From: Bacteroidota bacterium
GTDB taxonomy: Bacteria > Bacteroidota > Bacteroidia > 2-12-FULL-35-15
NCBI GenBank assembly: GCA_947479085.1
Contig: CANJYB010000001.1
Span: 1 to 64,000 of the forward strand
Reading direction: 5' to 3'
Length of the DNA stretch: 64,000 nt
The translations under genes and the position numbers were made by a program. Below the pieces are notes generated by a model. It was not told where the DNA came from and searched no databases. It saw nothing but the letters and a program-made list of their open reading frames with translations. The stretch's first letter is position 1. The number at the start of each line of letters is the position of its first letter. Positions 45,762-54,350 of the stretch are shown piece by piece.

Positions 45762-47309
45762 TTATTTTATCGATTGTTTATCTTCTATTGATTTTACTTG
45801 AAATTTAATATTGTATGCCTTACATATTTCCTTTGCCACATCCCTTCCTGTTTTAATAGCAATAGGTAATCCTCCTCCGGGCTGATTCCAGTGACTTGAA
45901 TAATAAAAGTTCTTTAATCCTGGCAGATAAAAATTGACAGGAGATTTGGCCAAAAGGTTTTTTCCCGGCAGCCAGCCTTGTGTACTTCCTTTCCAGTTGC
46001 CAGTGTATCGCTGGAAGGTAGCAGGGGTGGCTACATCTATCATTTCTATTTTATCCTTTATTCCGCCAAGGCGTTTGTCTAATAAATCAATAATTTTATT
46101 AGTGAATTCTGTTTTAGCAGCCCTGTATTTGGGTCTGTCATTTTTTCTGGAATCTATCCAGAATTCCCTTTCGGTGGTGTAAAAGCTTACCGTTACGGCT
46201 GTTTTTCCTTTTGGAGCTAATGTGTCATCGTAATTATAAACATGTACTTCAAATCGATGATAAGAGGTGCCATCGGGAGATACCAGAGGTTCATCCAACG
46301 GAATCCTTGAAAAGTGTGGAAAATCAGAAAGGTCTTTTGCTATTCCAAAAGAGAACTGCATAACGGAATAAAATACCTCCAACTTTTTTAAATCTCTCAA
46401 ATCAATCATTTCCTGATTAACGAATTTTCCATCTAATGCGTCAAACACCGTAAAATTCCAATCCGCTGCGGACAGAGTAATGTCCGAATAATGTTCTACA
46501 TTGTTTCTTACCAGCAAACCCTTTGCAACTCCATCTTCTGTTATTATTTTTTTTACGGGTGTAGTGTAATGAACTTTACCACCAAGAGAAGTATACGTTT
46601 GTTCTATCTTTTGGGCAAATGCCATTGAGCCTCCTATTGGGTAACCCGCACTCTTTTTATCAAATACCGAAAGTGGCATGGTAAGCACCATCATGTTTAC
46701 CTCATCTCCATCATACAGCAATTCAAAACTCTCTCTTAAAAAGGGATTTTTGAATTTTTTCGCATAAGTATAATTTGTATGGTTCTTTATTTTTAAAAAT
46801 AAAAATAGAAACTCCAGGTATCGGGTCATTTTAATTCCTCTTATCATGGATTGAAAAAAAGGAAGGTTATCCATAATTGGTGGGAGGTCATACTTCTGCA
46901 TAATACGCATCGGTTTGATAAATTCCTTAATGGCTTTGGTATCTTCCGGTGCAAGGTCTATTAAATACGCTTCCAGCTTCGATAAATTCGTGTACAGGTA
47001 AAATGTTTTTTCTCCGTATTTATTTACATTATCTTTAAGCCCTACTTCCACACGCACATCATGATTATGAAATTTAATTTTTTTCATATCAAGTATTTCA
47101 TTCCATATTTTATAGAAAGAAGAGCCTTTGTCACTTCCCAATATCCAATGTGCACAACTATCAAAAGTATATTCTCCTTTTTTCCAGCTGGTACATAATC
47201 CTCCTGGAATAGAATGTTTCTCGAAAATATGTGTTTCAAATCCGTTCATCTGCAAATAGATGCCTGCAGTTAAACCGGAAATTCCACCACCTATTATATT
47301 AACTTTCAT
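45762..47309 (-). CDS. FAD-dependent oxidoreductase, phytoene desaturase-like
   Basis: 515 residues beginning MKVNIIGGGISGLTAGIYLQ, with GGLCTSWKKGEYTFDSCAHW (about 36-55), the second conserved element of the CrtI/amine oxidase family. Later conserved parts are YPIGGSMAFAQKIEQ and the C-terminal YYSSHWNQPGGGLPIAIKTG, the FAD-binding end. Likely acts on a membrane-associated polyene or isoprenoid. Distinct in sequence from the RetSat-like neighbour; the two may catalyse successive steps. Confidence 0.85.
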   Translation of the reverse strand: MKVNIIGGGISGLTAGIYLQMNGFETHIFEKHSIPGGLCTSWKKGEYTFDSCAHWILGSDKGSSFYKIWNEILDMKKIKFHNHDVRVEVGLKDNVNKYGEKTFYLYTNLSKLEAYLIDLAPEDTKAIKEFIKPMRIMQKYDLPPIMDNLPFFQSMIRGIKMTRYLEFLFLFLKIKNHTNYTYAKKFKNPFLRESFELLYDGDEVNMMVLTMPLSVFDKKSAGYPIGGSMAFAQKIEQTYTSLGGKVHYTTPVKKIITEDGVAKGLLVRNNVEHYSDITLSAADWNFTVFDALDGKFVNQEMIDLRDLKKLEVFYSVMQFSFGIAKDLSDFPHFSRIPLDEPLVSPDGTSYHRFEVHVYNYDDTLAPKGKTAVTVSFYTTEREFWIDSRKNDRPKYRAAKTEFTNKIIDLLDKRLGGIKDKIEMIDVATPATFQRYTGNWKGSTQGWLPGKNLLAKSPVNFYLPGLKNFYYSSHWNQPGGGLPIAIKTGRDVAKEICKAYNIKFQVKSIEDKQSIK

Positions 47310-47370
47310 CTTTTATTTAAACTGTTTTATCCATCCATTCACCATTTCAAAGGAATGGAGCAAGAAATAC

Positions 47371-47409
47371 AATACCCCTGTCAGGGCTATGATCCCGGAC
47401 AAGGGTATT
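47371..47409. repeat. Decayed copy of the 33-nt palindrome
   Basis: The left arm AATACCCCTGTCAGGG pairs with the right arm CCCGGACAAGGGTATT except for two positions. The core word CCCCTGTCAGGG is the same as in the perfect palindrome at 39756-39788. It lies between two minus-strand flavoprotein genes. Confidence 0.75.
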
Positions 47410-47434
47410 GTGTTAACACGATATTAAATTTTTT

Positions 47435-48682
47435 TTAACTCTCCACTTCTGCGTTTTCAATACGCAAAAGATTAGCCAGGGAACTTACTGCCCTCGAATG
47501 TTTTTTAACAAACGGATTTTCCATATCCCAAACATAACCGGCAAGTACCGAACAGATTTGGCGTTTCACACCCATGTTTGGTTTTTTTGCAAAAAATATT
47601 TCATGCAGGTCGCCATTATACCAGGTGGAAACATAAGTACGGAAAGTATTAATACCTGCCATCATATAATCCACATATTCTTTTTCAAAATCAACTTCTT
47701 CCCCTTTTAATTTTCTGCTTACTAATTTTGCTGCCACAGAACCTGACTCCATAGCAAAGGTAACTCCGGAAGAAAATACAGGGTCAAGAAATTCTGTAGC
47801 ATTACCTACCGTTACATATCCTTTATCAAAAAACTTGGTGGATGAAATAGCATAACCTTCAATTGTTCTCGGGGAAAGCACCATTTCTGCATCTTTAAAG
47901 CGGTCTTTTAATGAATCTACATCGTTTACCAAAGCTCTCATCCGTTCACTAAAGTCTTCAGGGAAATCCTTAAAAAAGGAAGGGTCGCCAACAAAACCAA
48001 CAGATGTATTGCCATTTGAAAATGGAATTACCCATATCCAGATTTGAGCACGGTGTACTATAATAGTAATACGGTTTCCATCTATCCCTTCCGGGCGTTT
48101 CAAATCTTTAAAATGAGTAAAATGTGTTTTTCTAGGGTCAAAACTGGAAACTTTATTTAAATCAAGCATGTTTGGAATTACACGTCCGTAACCGGAAGCG
48201 TCAATAATAAACCGTGCTGAAATTTCTTTTTTGTTTCCATTGGTATCTTCCACAGTTGTTACAGATGAACCATCTTCATTAAAACTTACTGCGGTTACTC
48301 CTGTTTCAAATTCAACCGGGATGCCTTTTTTTGCAACCCCTTTAGCCAATATTGTATCAAATTCCGAACGTGGAACCTGCCAGGTCCAGGTCCAGCCTTT
48401 TGTAAACTGATCTTCAAAATTAAAATCACAAACCTTATCACCCATCACAAACTTTGCCCCGAATTTTTTCTGAAATCCTGCTGCTTTCACATCTTCCAGT
48501 AACCCGGCTTCGTCCAGGTGGTCCATTACTCTTGGCAATAGACTTTCGCCAATTACAAAACGTGGAAACTTTGTTTTTTCCACCACTCTTACTGTTAATC
48601 CATTTTTGTGAATAAGAGACGCAGCTATACAACCTGCCGGTCCTGCTCCAATCACTAATACATCTATCTTTTCGGTATTCAT
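47435..48682 (-). CDS. FAD-dependent halogenase-like oxidoreductase
   Basis: 415 residues. GAGPAGCIAASLI (about 12-24) is the FAD-binding GxGxxG. GESLLPRVMDHLDEAGL (about 46-62) and the WxWxIP motif IWIWVIPFSNG (about 221-231) are features of flavin-dependent halogenases; VTVGNATEFLDPVFSSGV is the second FAD site. A lysine equivalent to the active-site Lys of tryptophan halogenases could not be confirmed by eye, so hydroxylase or reductase activity remains possible. A TACCTTTG element lies about 20 bp upstream. Confidence 0.82.
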   Translation of the reverse strand: MNTEKIDVLVIGAGPAGCIAASLIHKNGLTVRVVEKTKFPRFVIGESLLPRVMDHLDEAGLLEDVKAAGFQKKFGAKFVMGDKVCDFNFEDQFTKGWTWTWQVPRSEFDTILAKGVAKKGIPVEFETGVTAVSFNEDGSSVTTVEDTNGNKKEISARFIIDASGYGRVIPNMLDLNKVSSFDPRKTHFTHFKDLKRPEGIDGNRITIIVHRAQIWIWVIPFSNGNTSVGFVGDPSFFKDFPEDFSERMRALVNDVDSLKDRFKDAEMVLSPRTIEGYAISSTKFFDKGYVTVGNATEFLDPVFSSGVTFAMESGSVAAKLVSRKLKGEEVDFEKEYVDYMMAGINTFRTYVSTWYNGDLHEIFFAKKPNMGVKRQICSVLAGYVWDMENPFVKKHSRAVSSLANLLRIENAEVES

Positions 48683-48702
48683 ACTGTTAATAAATTAGAA
48701 TG

Positions 48703-48710
48703 CAAAGGTA
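48703..48710 (-). promoter_or_regulatory. Promoter -7 element of the halogenase-like gene
   Basis: TACCTTTG on the minus strand fits TAnnTTTG, 21 bp before the ATG. No TTTG is at the proper 20-nt distance. Confidence 0.4.
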
Positions 48711-48854
48711 ATTAATATTTTACTTCAATAATTGGCAAGTTATTTTCTTCTCGTACCCTTAAAAATAGACTTTACCATGCTTTAATACAATTAACTTTTC
48801 AAAAGGTTTTGAGTTTTAAAAGTTTTTTAAAACATTAAATATGGGGTGTTTTTG

Positions 48855-49340
48855 TTATTTCAGCCCGATAATGTCATCCATAATAGCGAGATGGTGCCCC
48901 GTATGGATAGCAAGGAACTTAATGGTTTGTTTTTTGTTTAATTTACCAAAATAAGGGTGTACAAAATAACTTCCAGGGTTCATTTTACTTAAGTCGACTA
49001 ATCCGACTCTTGCTTTTTCAAGGTGCTTTTTCAATGTTCCAGTATCAAATTCTTTCGGTACAACCACTTTAGGGGCTTTTGCTCTTCCTCTGGGTATTTT
49101 ATTAAAGGTAAAAACATACATCCGGGAAAGATTAAACTTCCATTTGTAATCTCTAGGGTTAGATATTCTAAGTCCTTCAATAATCAGGTTGATGGTAAGC
49201 AAACTATGTTCTATATGCCATCCAACAGATGATTGGGAAATGTCAGGATTTAGCTTTTCCTGCATGGGAATTACCGATTCAATTCTTTTTAGAAGCACCT
49301 CCATCTTTTTCATTTTCGATAGTTTAGAAAGTATATGCAA
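48855..49340 (-). CDS. DinB-superfamily protein (DUF1569-like)
   Basis: 161 residues, all-helical. The metal-binding His pattern of the DinB/YfiT fold is visible: VGWHIEHSLL (about 40-49) and LAIHTGHHLAIMDDI near the end, giving three or four His ligands. These proteins often act as thiol-dependent transferases, but the substrate is unknown. Its 5' end overlaps the end of the next gene upstream (17 bp); an internal ATG at 49313 is an alternative start without overlap. Confidence 0.75.
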   Translation of the reverse strand: MHILSKLSKMKKMEVLLKRIESVIPMQEKLNPDISQSSVGWHIEHSLLTINLIIEGLRISNPRDYKWKFNLSRMYVFTFNKIPRGRAKAPKVVVPKEFDTGTLKKHLEKARVGLVDLSKMNPGSYFVHPYFGKLNKKQTIKFLAIHTGHHLAIMDDIIGLK

Positions 49341-49959
49341 GGTAAATAGAACCCGGAGAAATAAGAAAAGCTGTTCTTTTTCGCTTTTGTTTATTCAGTT
49401 TTAATTGTCCGAACACAATCATGGTGGTTCCTCCAAGCACCGCCACTGTGCCTCCAACTCTTCCCAATGCCCCGAATGCCCCTTCCTGTGAACCTGTGGT
49501 TGTTGTTTGGCCATTCACCGTTTGTGAACTGTACGATGTAACCCCGTTGGCATTGTTGACCATGGAAGTACCAATGGCAATAAAACCTATTCCAACTGCC
49601 GCCAGGCCAATTCCTGCATTACGCAAAAATGGGGTCACGGGTCTTATAATTTTTTCTTTCCTGGGCTTGGTAATTTGTGCGGGCTGTTCCGGTCTTACAT
49701 AATCATTACCGGCAGATACTGGTGGTATTGTTTCCATTTTGTCAACCATACCATTCCTGTACTTAATACAATTTATTTTAGATTTCTGTTCCGAGTAATC
49801 CGGTCCATTTTGCATTTCCCAACGTTTGTACTTTACTTCGTCCTGGTTTATTTCAATAATTTTTGCCAGTACGGTCAGTTTGTTTCGCATCACAATAGTA
49901 TCCTGCGAAAAGCTAAATTGAGAAACAAGGAGAAAAATAAAAAACAGAATGGATTTCAT
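49324..49959 (-). CDS. Exported protein with glycine-rich membrane segments, 211 residues
   Basis: A signal peptide (MKSILFFIFLLVSQFSFSQ) is followed by a short beta domain (KLTVLAKIIEINQDEVKYKR, then KINCIKYRNGMVDKME), a linker rich in Pro and Lys, and two Gly/Ala-rich hydrophobic segments (AGIGLAAVGIGFIAIGTSMV and TVAVLGGTTMIVFG). The first domain type is common in Bacteroidota proteins of unknown function. Probably anchored in the envelope. Confidence 0.7.
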   Translation of the reverse strand: MKSILFFIFLLVSQFSFSQDTIVMRNKLTVLAKIIEINQDEVKYKRWEMQNGPDYSEQKSKINCIKYRNGMVDKMETIPPVSAGNDYVRPEQPAQITKPRKEKIIRPVTPFLRNAGIGLAAVGIGFIAIGTSMVNNANGVTSYSSQTVNGQTTTTGSQEGAFGALGRVGGTVAVLGGTTMIVFGQLKLNKQKRKRTAFLISPGSIYLAYTF

Positions 49960-50128
49960 ATAAGTGATTGTTTAAATTATAATGTAAATGTCTTATTTAT
50001 TTGGTTTTCATTGTAATTTTTAAAGAAAAATTTATTTCATAAAAATCAGGAAGCTCAAATGTTTAAATCCAATTGAGACAGTAATGACTTTTTTTGATGT
50101 ATGAATTATTATCTATTTCTGAGAACAA

Positions 50129-50160
50129 TTTGCCTTCAATCAATAAAATACATAAGTTTG
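50129..50160 (+). promoter_or_regulatory. Bacteroidota-type promoter of the T9SS-cargo gene
   Basis: TTTG (50129-50132) followed after exactly 20 nt by TAAGTTTG (50153-50160), a full match to the phylum's -33/-7 consensus. The ATG at 50239 leaves a leader of about 70 nt. Confidence 0.75.
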
Positions 50161-50238
50161 CATTGCGTAAAAGTATTGCAATTTGTTTTGTTTGCAAAAG
50201 AGTAAAGTAAATTCAATCAAATATTAAAATCTTATATT

Positions 50239-51498
50239 ATGAAACAATCTCTTCTCCTGCTGATTTTTAATTTTTACTTTTTTTCTGTTTCCAATAGCCA
50301 GTCAGACACGCCATGCGGAGCACCTTTACTTACTGTAAATTCAGTAAACTGTTCCTATACTAACGGCACCACTGCAGGGGCTCTATATCAAAACAATGCT
50401 GCTAACGGAGGTACGCCCACTTGTGGATTTCCCGGTTCGGCAGATGTTTGGTTTGCTTTTGTTGTACCTTCCTCGGGAGCTGTAAGTGTAGCCACTTCTG
50501 CCGGTACTATCACCGATGGAGCTATGGCAGTGTATAGCGGACCATGTAATAATTTGCAATTGATTGAATGCAGTGATGATGCGGGTGCGAGTTTTATGCC
50601 CATAATCGACCGCACCACTTTTATTCCGGGAGATACTATTCACATTCGTTTTTGGAATGCAAATGGAAATTCTACCGGAACCTTTCACATTTGCCTCGTT
50701 CAGGCACATTCCGATTGCCATGCCGCTTCGTTTATCTGCAGTCAGATGGAAGTCTTTCCTCAAAATGCATTTGGAAATGGTACCACTACCGAACTTATGG
50801 GGCAAAGTAGCATTTGCGGAAGCCCTGAATTTCAAAGTCATTGGCTGAAGTTTAAAATTGCAAATCCGGGTACCCTTGTTTTTATGATTTATCCGGATAC
50901 TAAAGCCAATGGTTTTTATCCCGATTACGATTGGGTATTGTTCCACGATAATAACCCTGCTTTCTGCACCAATTTTGATACTGTAAATCCACCTGCCCCG
51001 ATTGCCTGCAATGCCAGTAGTTCCATGGGTGCAAATGGAACTACCGGAATTGATGCCTCAGGTGTTTCTTATTTTACTCAGCCTGGCCCCGGAAACCCCA
51101 TTTGCCCTGCCATTAATGTAAATTCTGGTGAAGTTTATTACATGGTGCTAAACAATGCAAATGCTACGCAAAGTGGTTTTCAGATACATTTTACAGGAAC
51201 AGCTACCCTCGATTGCAACCAGGCTGTTGGAGTAGAGGAAGAGGTTAGTTTTAGGGAAATGGACAATTACTTTACTCCAAACCCAGCCTCTGACCAACTT
51301 ACCATTACTTTTAATGAACCGGGAAAAAGGAATGTGATTCTGAACATTTATAATCCTTTGGGAGAACTTGTACTTAGCCAACAGATAAATCAAAACAAGC
51401 AACAGGTGGATATAAGCCACCTTGGCAATGGGATTTATTTTACAGAATTGAAATCAGAGGAAAGAACCATAAACAGCAAATTGATTATTTGGAAATAA
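50239..51498 (+). CDS. T9SS cargo protein with type A sorting domain, 419 residues
   Basis: A signal peptide (about 1-20, ending SVSNSQ) is followed by two beta-sandwich modules with paired Cys residues: the first with SADVWFAFVVPSSGAVSVAT and YSGPCNNLQLIECSDD, the second with HWLKFKIANPGTLVFMIYP and DYDWVLFHDN. The C-terminal 80 residues are a T9SS type A sorting domain (NYFTPNPASDQLTITF, LGELVLSQQ, GNGIYFTELKSEERT). Probably a surface or secreted adhesin-like protein. A strong promoter lies upstream. Confidence 0.88.
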   Translation: MKQSLLLLIFNFYFFSVSNSQSDTPCGAPLLTVNSVNCSYTNGTTAGALYQNNAANGGTPTCGFPGSADVWFAFVVPSSGAVSVATSAGTITDGAMAVYSGPCNNLQLIECSDDAGASFMPIIDRTTFIPGDTIHIRFWNANGNSTGTFHICLVQAHSDCHAASFICSQMEVFPQNAFGNGTTTELMGQSSICGSPEFQSHWLKFKIANPGTLVFMIYPDTKANGFYPDYDWVLFHDNNPAFCTNFDTVNPPAPIACNASSSMGANGTTGIDASGVSYFTQPGPGNPICPAINVNSGEVYYMVLNNANATQSGFQIHFTGTATLDCNQAVGVEEEVSFREMDNYFTPNPASDQLTITFNEPGKRNVILNIYNPLGELVLSQQINQNKQQVDISHLGNGIYFTELKSEERTINSKLIIWK

Positions 51499-51534
51499 TA
51501 CGTGCATCGTTATAGGGCTGTTGCAAAGGTTGTA

Positions 51535-51879
51535 CTATTTATTCCCTAAAAAATCTCCATCCACTATCAATAGCTTAACTCCGTTTTCTGAAAAAGTTCG
51601 GTGAGAACTCAGGTTGTCCGATACCACATAAGTCATTCCTTTTGTATGCTTAAAATGTTCACCGGTTTTTAATTCGGTAATAAATTCTCCTTCCAGGCAA
51701 TGTACAATATGCCCTTTTTCGCACCAGTGGTCGGCAAGGTAACCGGCACTGTATTCTACCATACGTATTCTTAATCCCGGAAATTGTGAGGTTCTCCAGG
51801 TGGCCATGCCTGTTTCACCTGTATGTTCTTCCTTTGTAACAGAAGACCAGTCGATAGATTGAAATGATAAATTGCTCAT
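51535..51879 (-). CDS. DHCW-motif cupin protein
   Basis: 114 residues forming a single cupin barrel. DHWCEKGHIVHCLEGEF (about 49-65) resembles the DHCW-motif cupin family and holds possible metal ligands (His, Cys, His); THRTFSENGVKLLIVDG near the C-terminus closes the barrel. Cytoplasmic; function in this family is unknown, perhaps a small-molecule binding or isomerase role. Confidence 0.85.
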   Translation of the reverse strand: MSNLSFQSIDWSSVTKEEHTGETGMATWRTSQFPGLRIRMVEYSAGYLADHWCEKGHIVHCLEGEFITELKTGEHFKHTKGMTYVVSDNLSSHRTFSENGVKLLIVDGDFLGNK

Positions 51880-51921
51880 AATTCTTTAGTTTTAGTTTAA
51901 TTCTTCATCCAATACCTGCCA

Positions 51922-52236
51922 TTAATTTAATGCTTTGTATTGTTTCTTTTGAAAACGTTCCAACTCTTTTTCTGAAATGTATTTTTCTTTCAATTGCCCT
52001 GCAATAGCAATAAGATAAGTAGAACCTGTCATTCTATCATACCTTAAGCCAATATGTTTATCAAATTCATCAATCATTTTATACAGCTTGTGATAAGCTG
52101 CTTTGTTATCCATTTCCTTGTTTTTCCATTCCGTCAATATAGCATCTGCTTCCGATAATCCTTGTGCAAGTTCTCTTTGCAACCCGATTTCTATTATCTC
52201 CCGGGCTATTTTTTTCTCCTGTTTCGATAGGTCCAT
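51922..52236 (-). CDS. Hypothetical helical protein, 104 residues
   Basis: A highly charged, apparently all-helical small protein (KKIAREIIEIGLQRELAQG, then EKYISEKELERFQKKQ) without a signal peptide. I do not recognise the family. It has protein-like composition and no rival frame. It lies 42 bp from the cupin gene and may share its message. Confidence 0.65.
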   Translation of the reverse strand: MDLSKQEKKIAREIIEIGLQRELAQGLSEADAILTEWKNKEMDNKAAYHKLYKMIDEFDKHIGLRYDRMTGSTYLIAIAGQLKEKYISEKELERFQKKQYKALN

Positions 52237-52333
52237 TTTGTTTATTATTTAGGGGACAATGATTAAATAAGAATAGAATTAATAAAAAAATTGTTTCATT
52301 TCTTCAAAGCAATTTTTGAATTCTATGAACTAT

Positions 52334-54316
52334 TTACTCCACAAAATACATATCAACTTCTCCTTTTCCTTTTGCAGTTATTTTCCCTCTATGAATACAG
52401 TTAAATTCATTTTTTACCATTTCATAGGTACTGCCGCTTATGTTTACCTTCCCCACTTCTCCGCTGCTTTCCATGCGTGATGCCGTATTTACCGTATCAC
52501 CCCAGATGTCATAAGCGAATTTTTTAACACCTACTATACCTGCCACCACAGGGCCGGAATGAACACCAATGCGGATTTCGAAAAACAACTCCCCCGCTTT
52601 TTCTTTTTTTACCCGGTGTTCGTGCATAAATTTCTGTATTTCCAGAGCTGCTTTTACCACATCGCCCGCATGCGTTTTATTAGGTGTTGGCAATCCTCCG
52701 GCTGCCATATACGCATCACCAATGGTTTTAATTTTTTCAATACCATATTTAAGTGTAATGTGGTCGAAGGCTGAGAAACATTCGTTTATCTCTGCAACTA
52801 ATTGTTTCGGACTTAGCTTTTCGGATAGTTGAGTAAACCCTTTAAAATCGGTAAACAACACAGTTACTTCATCTATCAGCTGTGCTTCGGCACTTCCTTT
52901 TTCTTTCAGTTCTTCAGCCACTTTAGCCGGGAGGATGTTTAATAATAGTTCATCGCTGCGATGTTTTTCCATTGTAATAATTTTTTTCTGTTTATTGGTT
53001 ACTCTGAAACGGTTGTACATAAACCCTCCAAACACTACCATTAATGCCAATCCGCCATACAATGCATAACTTTTTGTTTGTTCCTGTTTTAGTTCCGAAG
53101 TAATTACTTTCTTTTCTTCTATTGATTTAATACTATCCGCCAGCTGTTTCTTCCCAAAATCATATGTCATTTGCAGCGCTATTGTTTTCTTAGTATTTTC
53201 ATTATTAACCATACTATCCAGAAAATTTTTGTACAGCTTGTAATGCTCCAAAGCCATTGCAAAATTGCCTTGCGCACTATCCAGTTGCGACAACGAATAA
53301 TAACTGTCTTTAAGATCCTCAAAACTTCCAATTTCCTTTGAAAGCACACTTGCTTTATTCAGGTACTCAGAAGCCTTTTTAAATTTCTTCTCAATAAAAA
53401 ATATATTCCCGATGTTGTAATAAGAGGTAGCAATGGCAAATTTATCTCCTATTTCTTCATCTATTTCTAAAGCTGAAAAATAACTCTTCTCTGCTTCAGC
53501 ATACATGCCTTGCCCTTTATAAATAAGTCCGATATTGTTATAAGAAGTAGCAATCCCAATCTTGTCCCCGGTTTCTTTTCTTATTTTTAAAGCAGCCAGA
53601 CTATTTGTAAGTGCTTCAGGATAATTATCCTGACCAATACAAATAAGTGACATATTATTATAACAGCTGGCAATACCAAATTTATTGCCCAGACGATTCA
53701 TTAATTTTACGCAAACTGCATAATTTTTTAAGGCTTCAGTATAATTGCCAAGGATAGTATAAACAAGTCCGATATTGTTATAACTGCCTGCTATGCCTTG
53801 TTCATCTTTTAATTCTGTTCTGATTTTTAGCGCAGCAAAATAATTGGTTAAAGCTTCCGGATAGTTGCCCTGCATTCTGAATGCTTCACCTATCAGATTG
53901 TAAGAAGCTGCAATACCTTTTTTGTATCCTATTTCTTTTGTTATTTTCAATGCCTTTAAATGAAATTCAAGAGCAGCAGAATAATCTCCACTGTCAATAT
54001 TTACAGCACCAATGCTGTTATAAGCATTGCCTGTTCCCTTTTTATAACCTATTTTTTCTGAAACTTCGAGGCTTTGTCTTGCGTATTTCATTGATTTATC
54101 AAGGTTATTACCCCACAATAGTTTAGATATACTATACAGAATGTCTGCCTCTGCAGTATCATTAATACTTGCCACATTGTGTCGTAGTTTTACTTTTTCA
54201 TCCTGCAAAGTTTTTAGCTTTGTTTCAAGAGAATCGACCAGGTGTTGGTCTTGCGCTGTTGCAATGAATAGTGAACAATGAATAGTGAAGATCAAAAGGA
54301 AGAGAACTTTTTTCAT
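52334..54316 (-). CDS. TPR-linked adenylate cyclase, copy 1 (660 residues)
   Basis: A signal peptide (about 1-22), about seven or eight TPR units (about 50-370; recurring NIGLIY and YPEAL), a coiled-coil, one membrane helix (SYALYGGLALMVVFGGFMY), then a class III cyclase domain (about 450-660). Both metal Asp are present (LFTDFKGFT and TIGDAYMA). Lys in EKIKTIGD and Asp in YDIWGD specify ATP rather than GTP; the transition-state Asn and Arg are in DTVNTASRM. The TPRs would be periplasmic and the catalytic domain cytoplasmic. The signal peptide contains a perfect 14-bp tandem duplication (IHCSLFIA region). Last gene of a four-copy tandem. Confidence 0.92.
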   Translation of the reverse strand: MKKVLFLLIFTIHCSLFIATAQDQHLVDSLETKLKTLQDEKVKLRHNVASINDTAEADILYSISKLLWGNNLDKSMKYARQSLEVSEKIGYKKGTGNAYNSIGAVNIDSGDYSAALEFHLKALKITKEIGYKKGIAASYNLIGEAFRMQGNYPEALTNYFAALKIRTELKDEQGIAGSYNNIGLVYTILGNYTEALKNYAVCVKLMNRLGNKFGIASCYNNMSLICIGQDNYPEALTNSLAALKIRKETGDKIGIATSYNNIGLIYKGQGMYAEAEKSYFSALEIDEEIGDKFAIATSYYNIGNIFFIEKKFKKASEYLNKASVLSKEIGSFEDLKDSYYSLSQLDSAQGNFAMALEHYKLYKNFLDSMVNNENTKKTIALQMTYDFGKKQLADSIKSIEEKKVITSELKQEQTKSYALYGGLALMVVFGGFMYNRFRVTNKQKKIITMEKHRSDELLLNILPAKVAEELKEKGSAEAQLIDEVTVLFTDFKGFTQLSEKLSPKQLVAEINECFSAFDHITLKYGIEKIKTIGDAYMAAGGLPTPNKTHAGDVVKAALEIQKFMHEHRVKKEKAGELFFEIRIGVHSGPVVAGIVGVKKFAYDIWGDTVNTASRMESSGEVGKVNISGSTYEMVKNEFNCIHRGKITAKGKGEVDMYFVE

Positions 54317-54350
54317 TTGTTTTTTTTAATCGTTAACTGTTTACTATTAG

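Noticed and set aside
50383-50946. Minus-strand frame of 187 residues
   Set aside because: Lies wholly antisense to a clear T9SS-cargo gene and lacks protein-like patterns.
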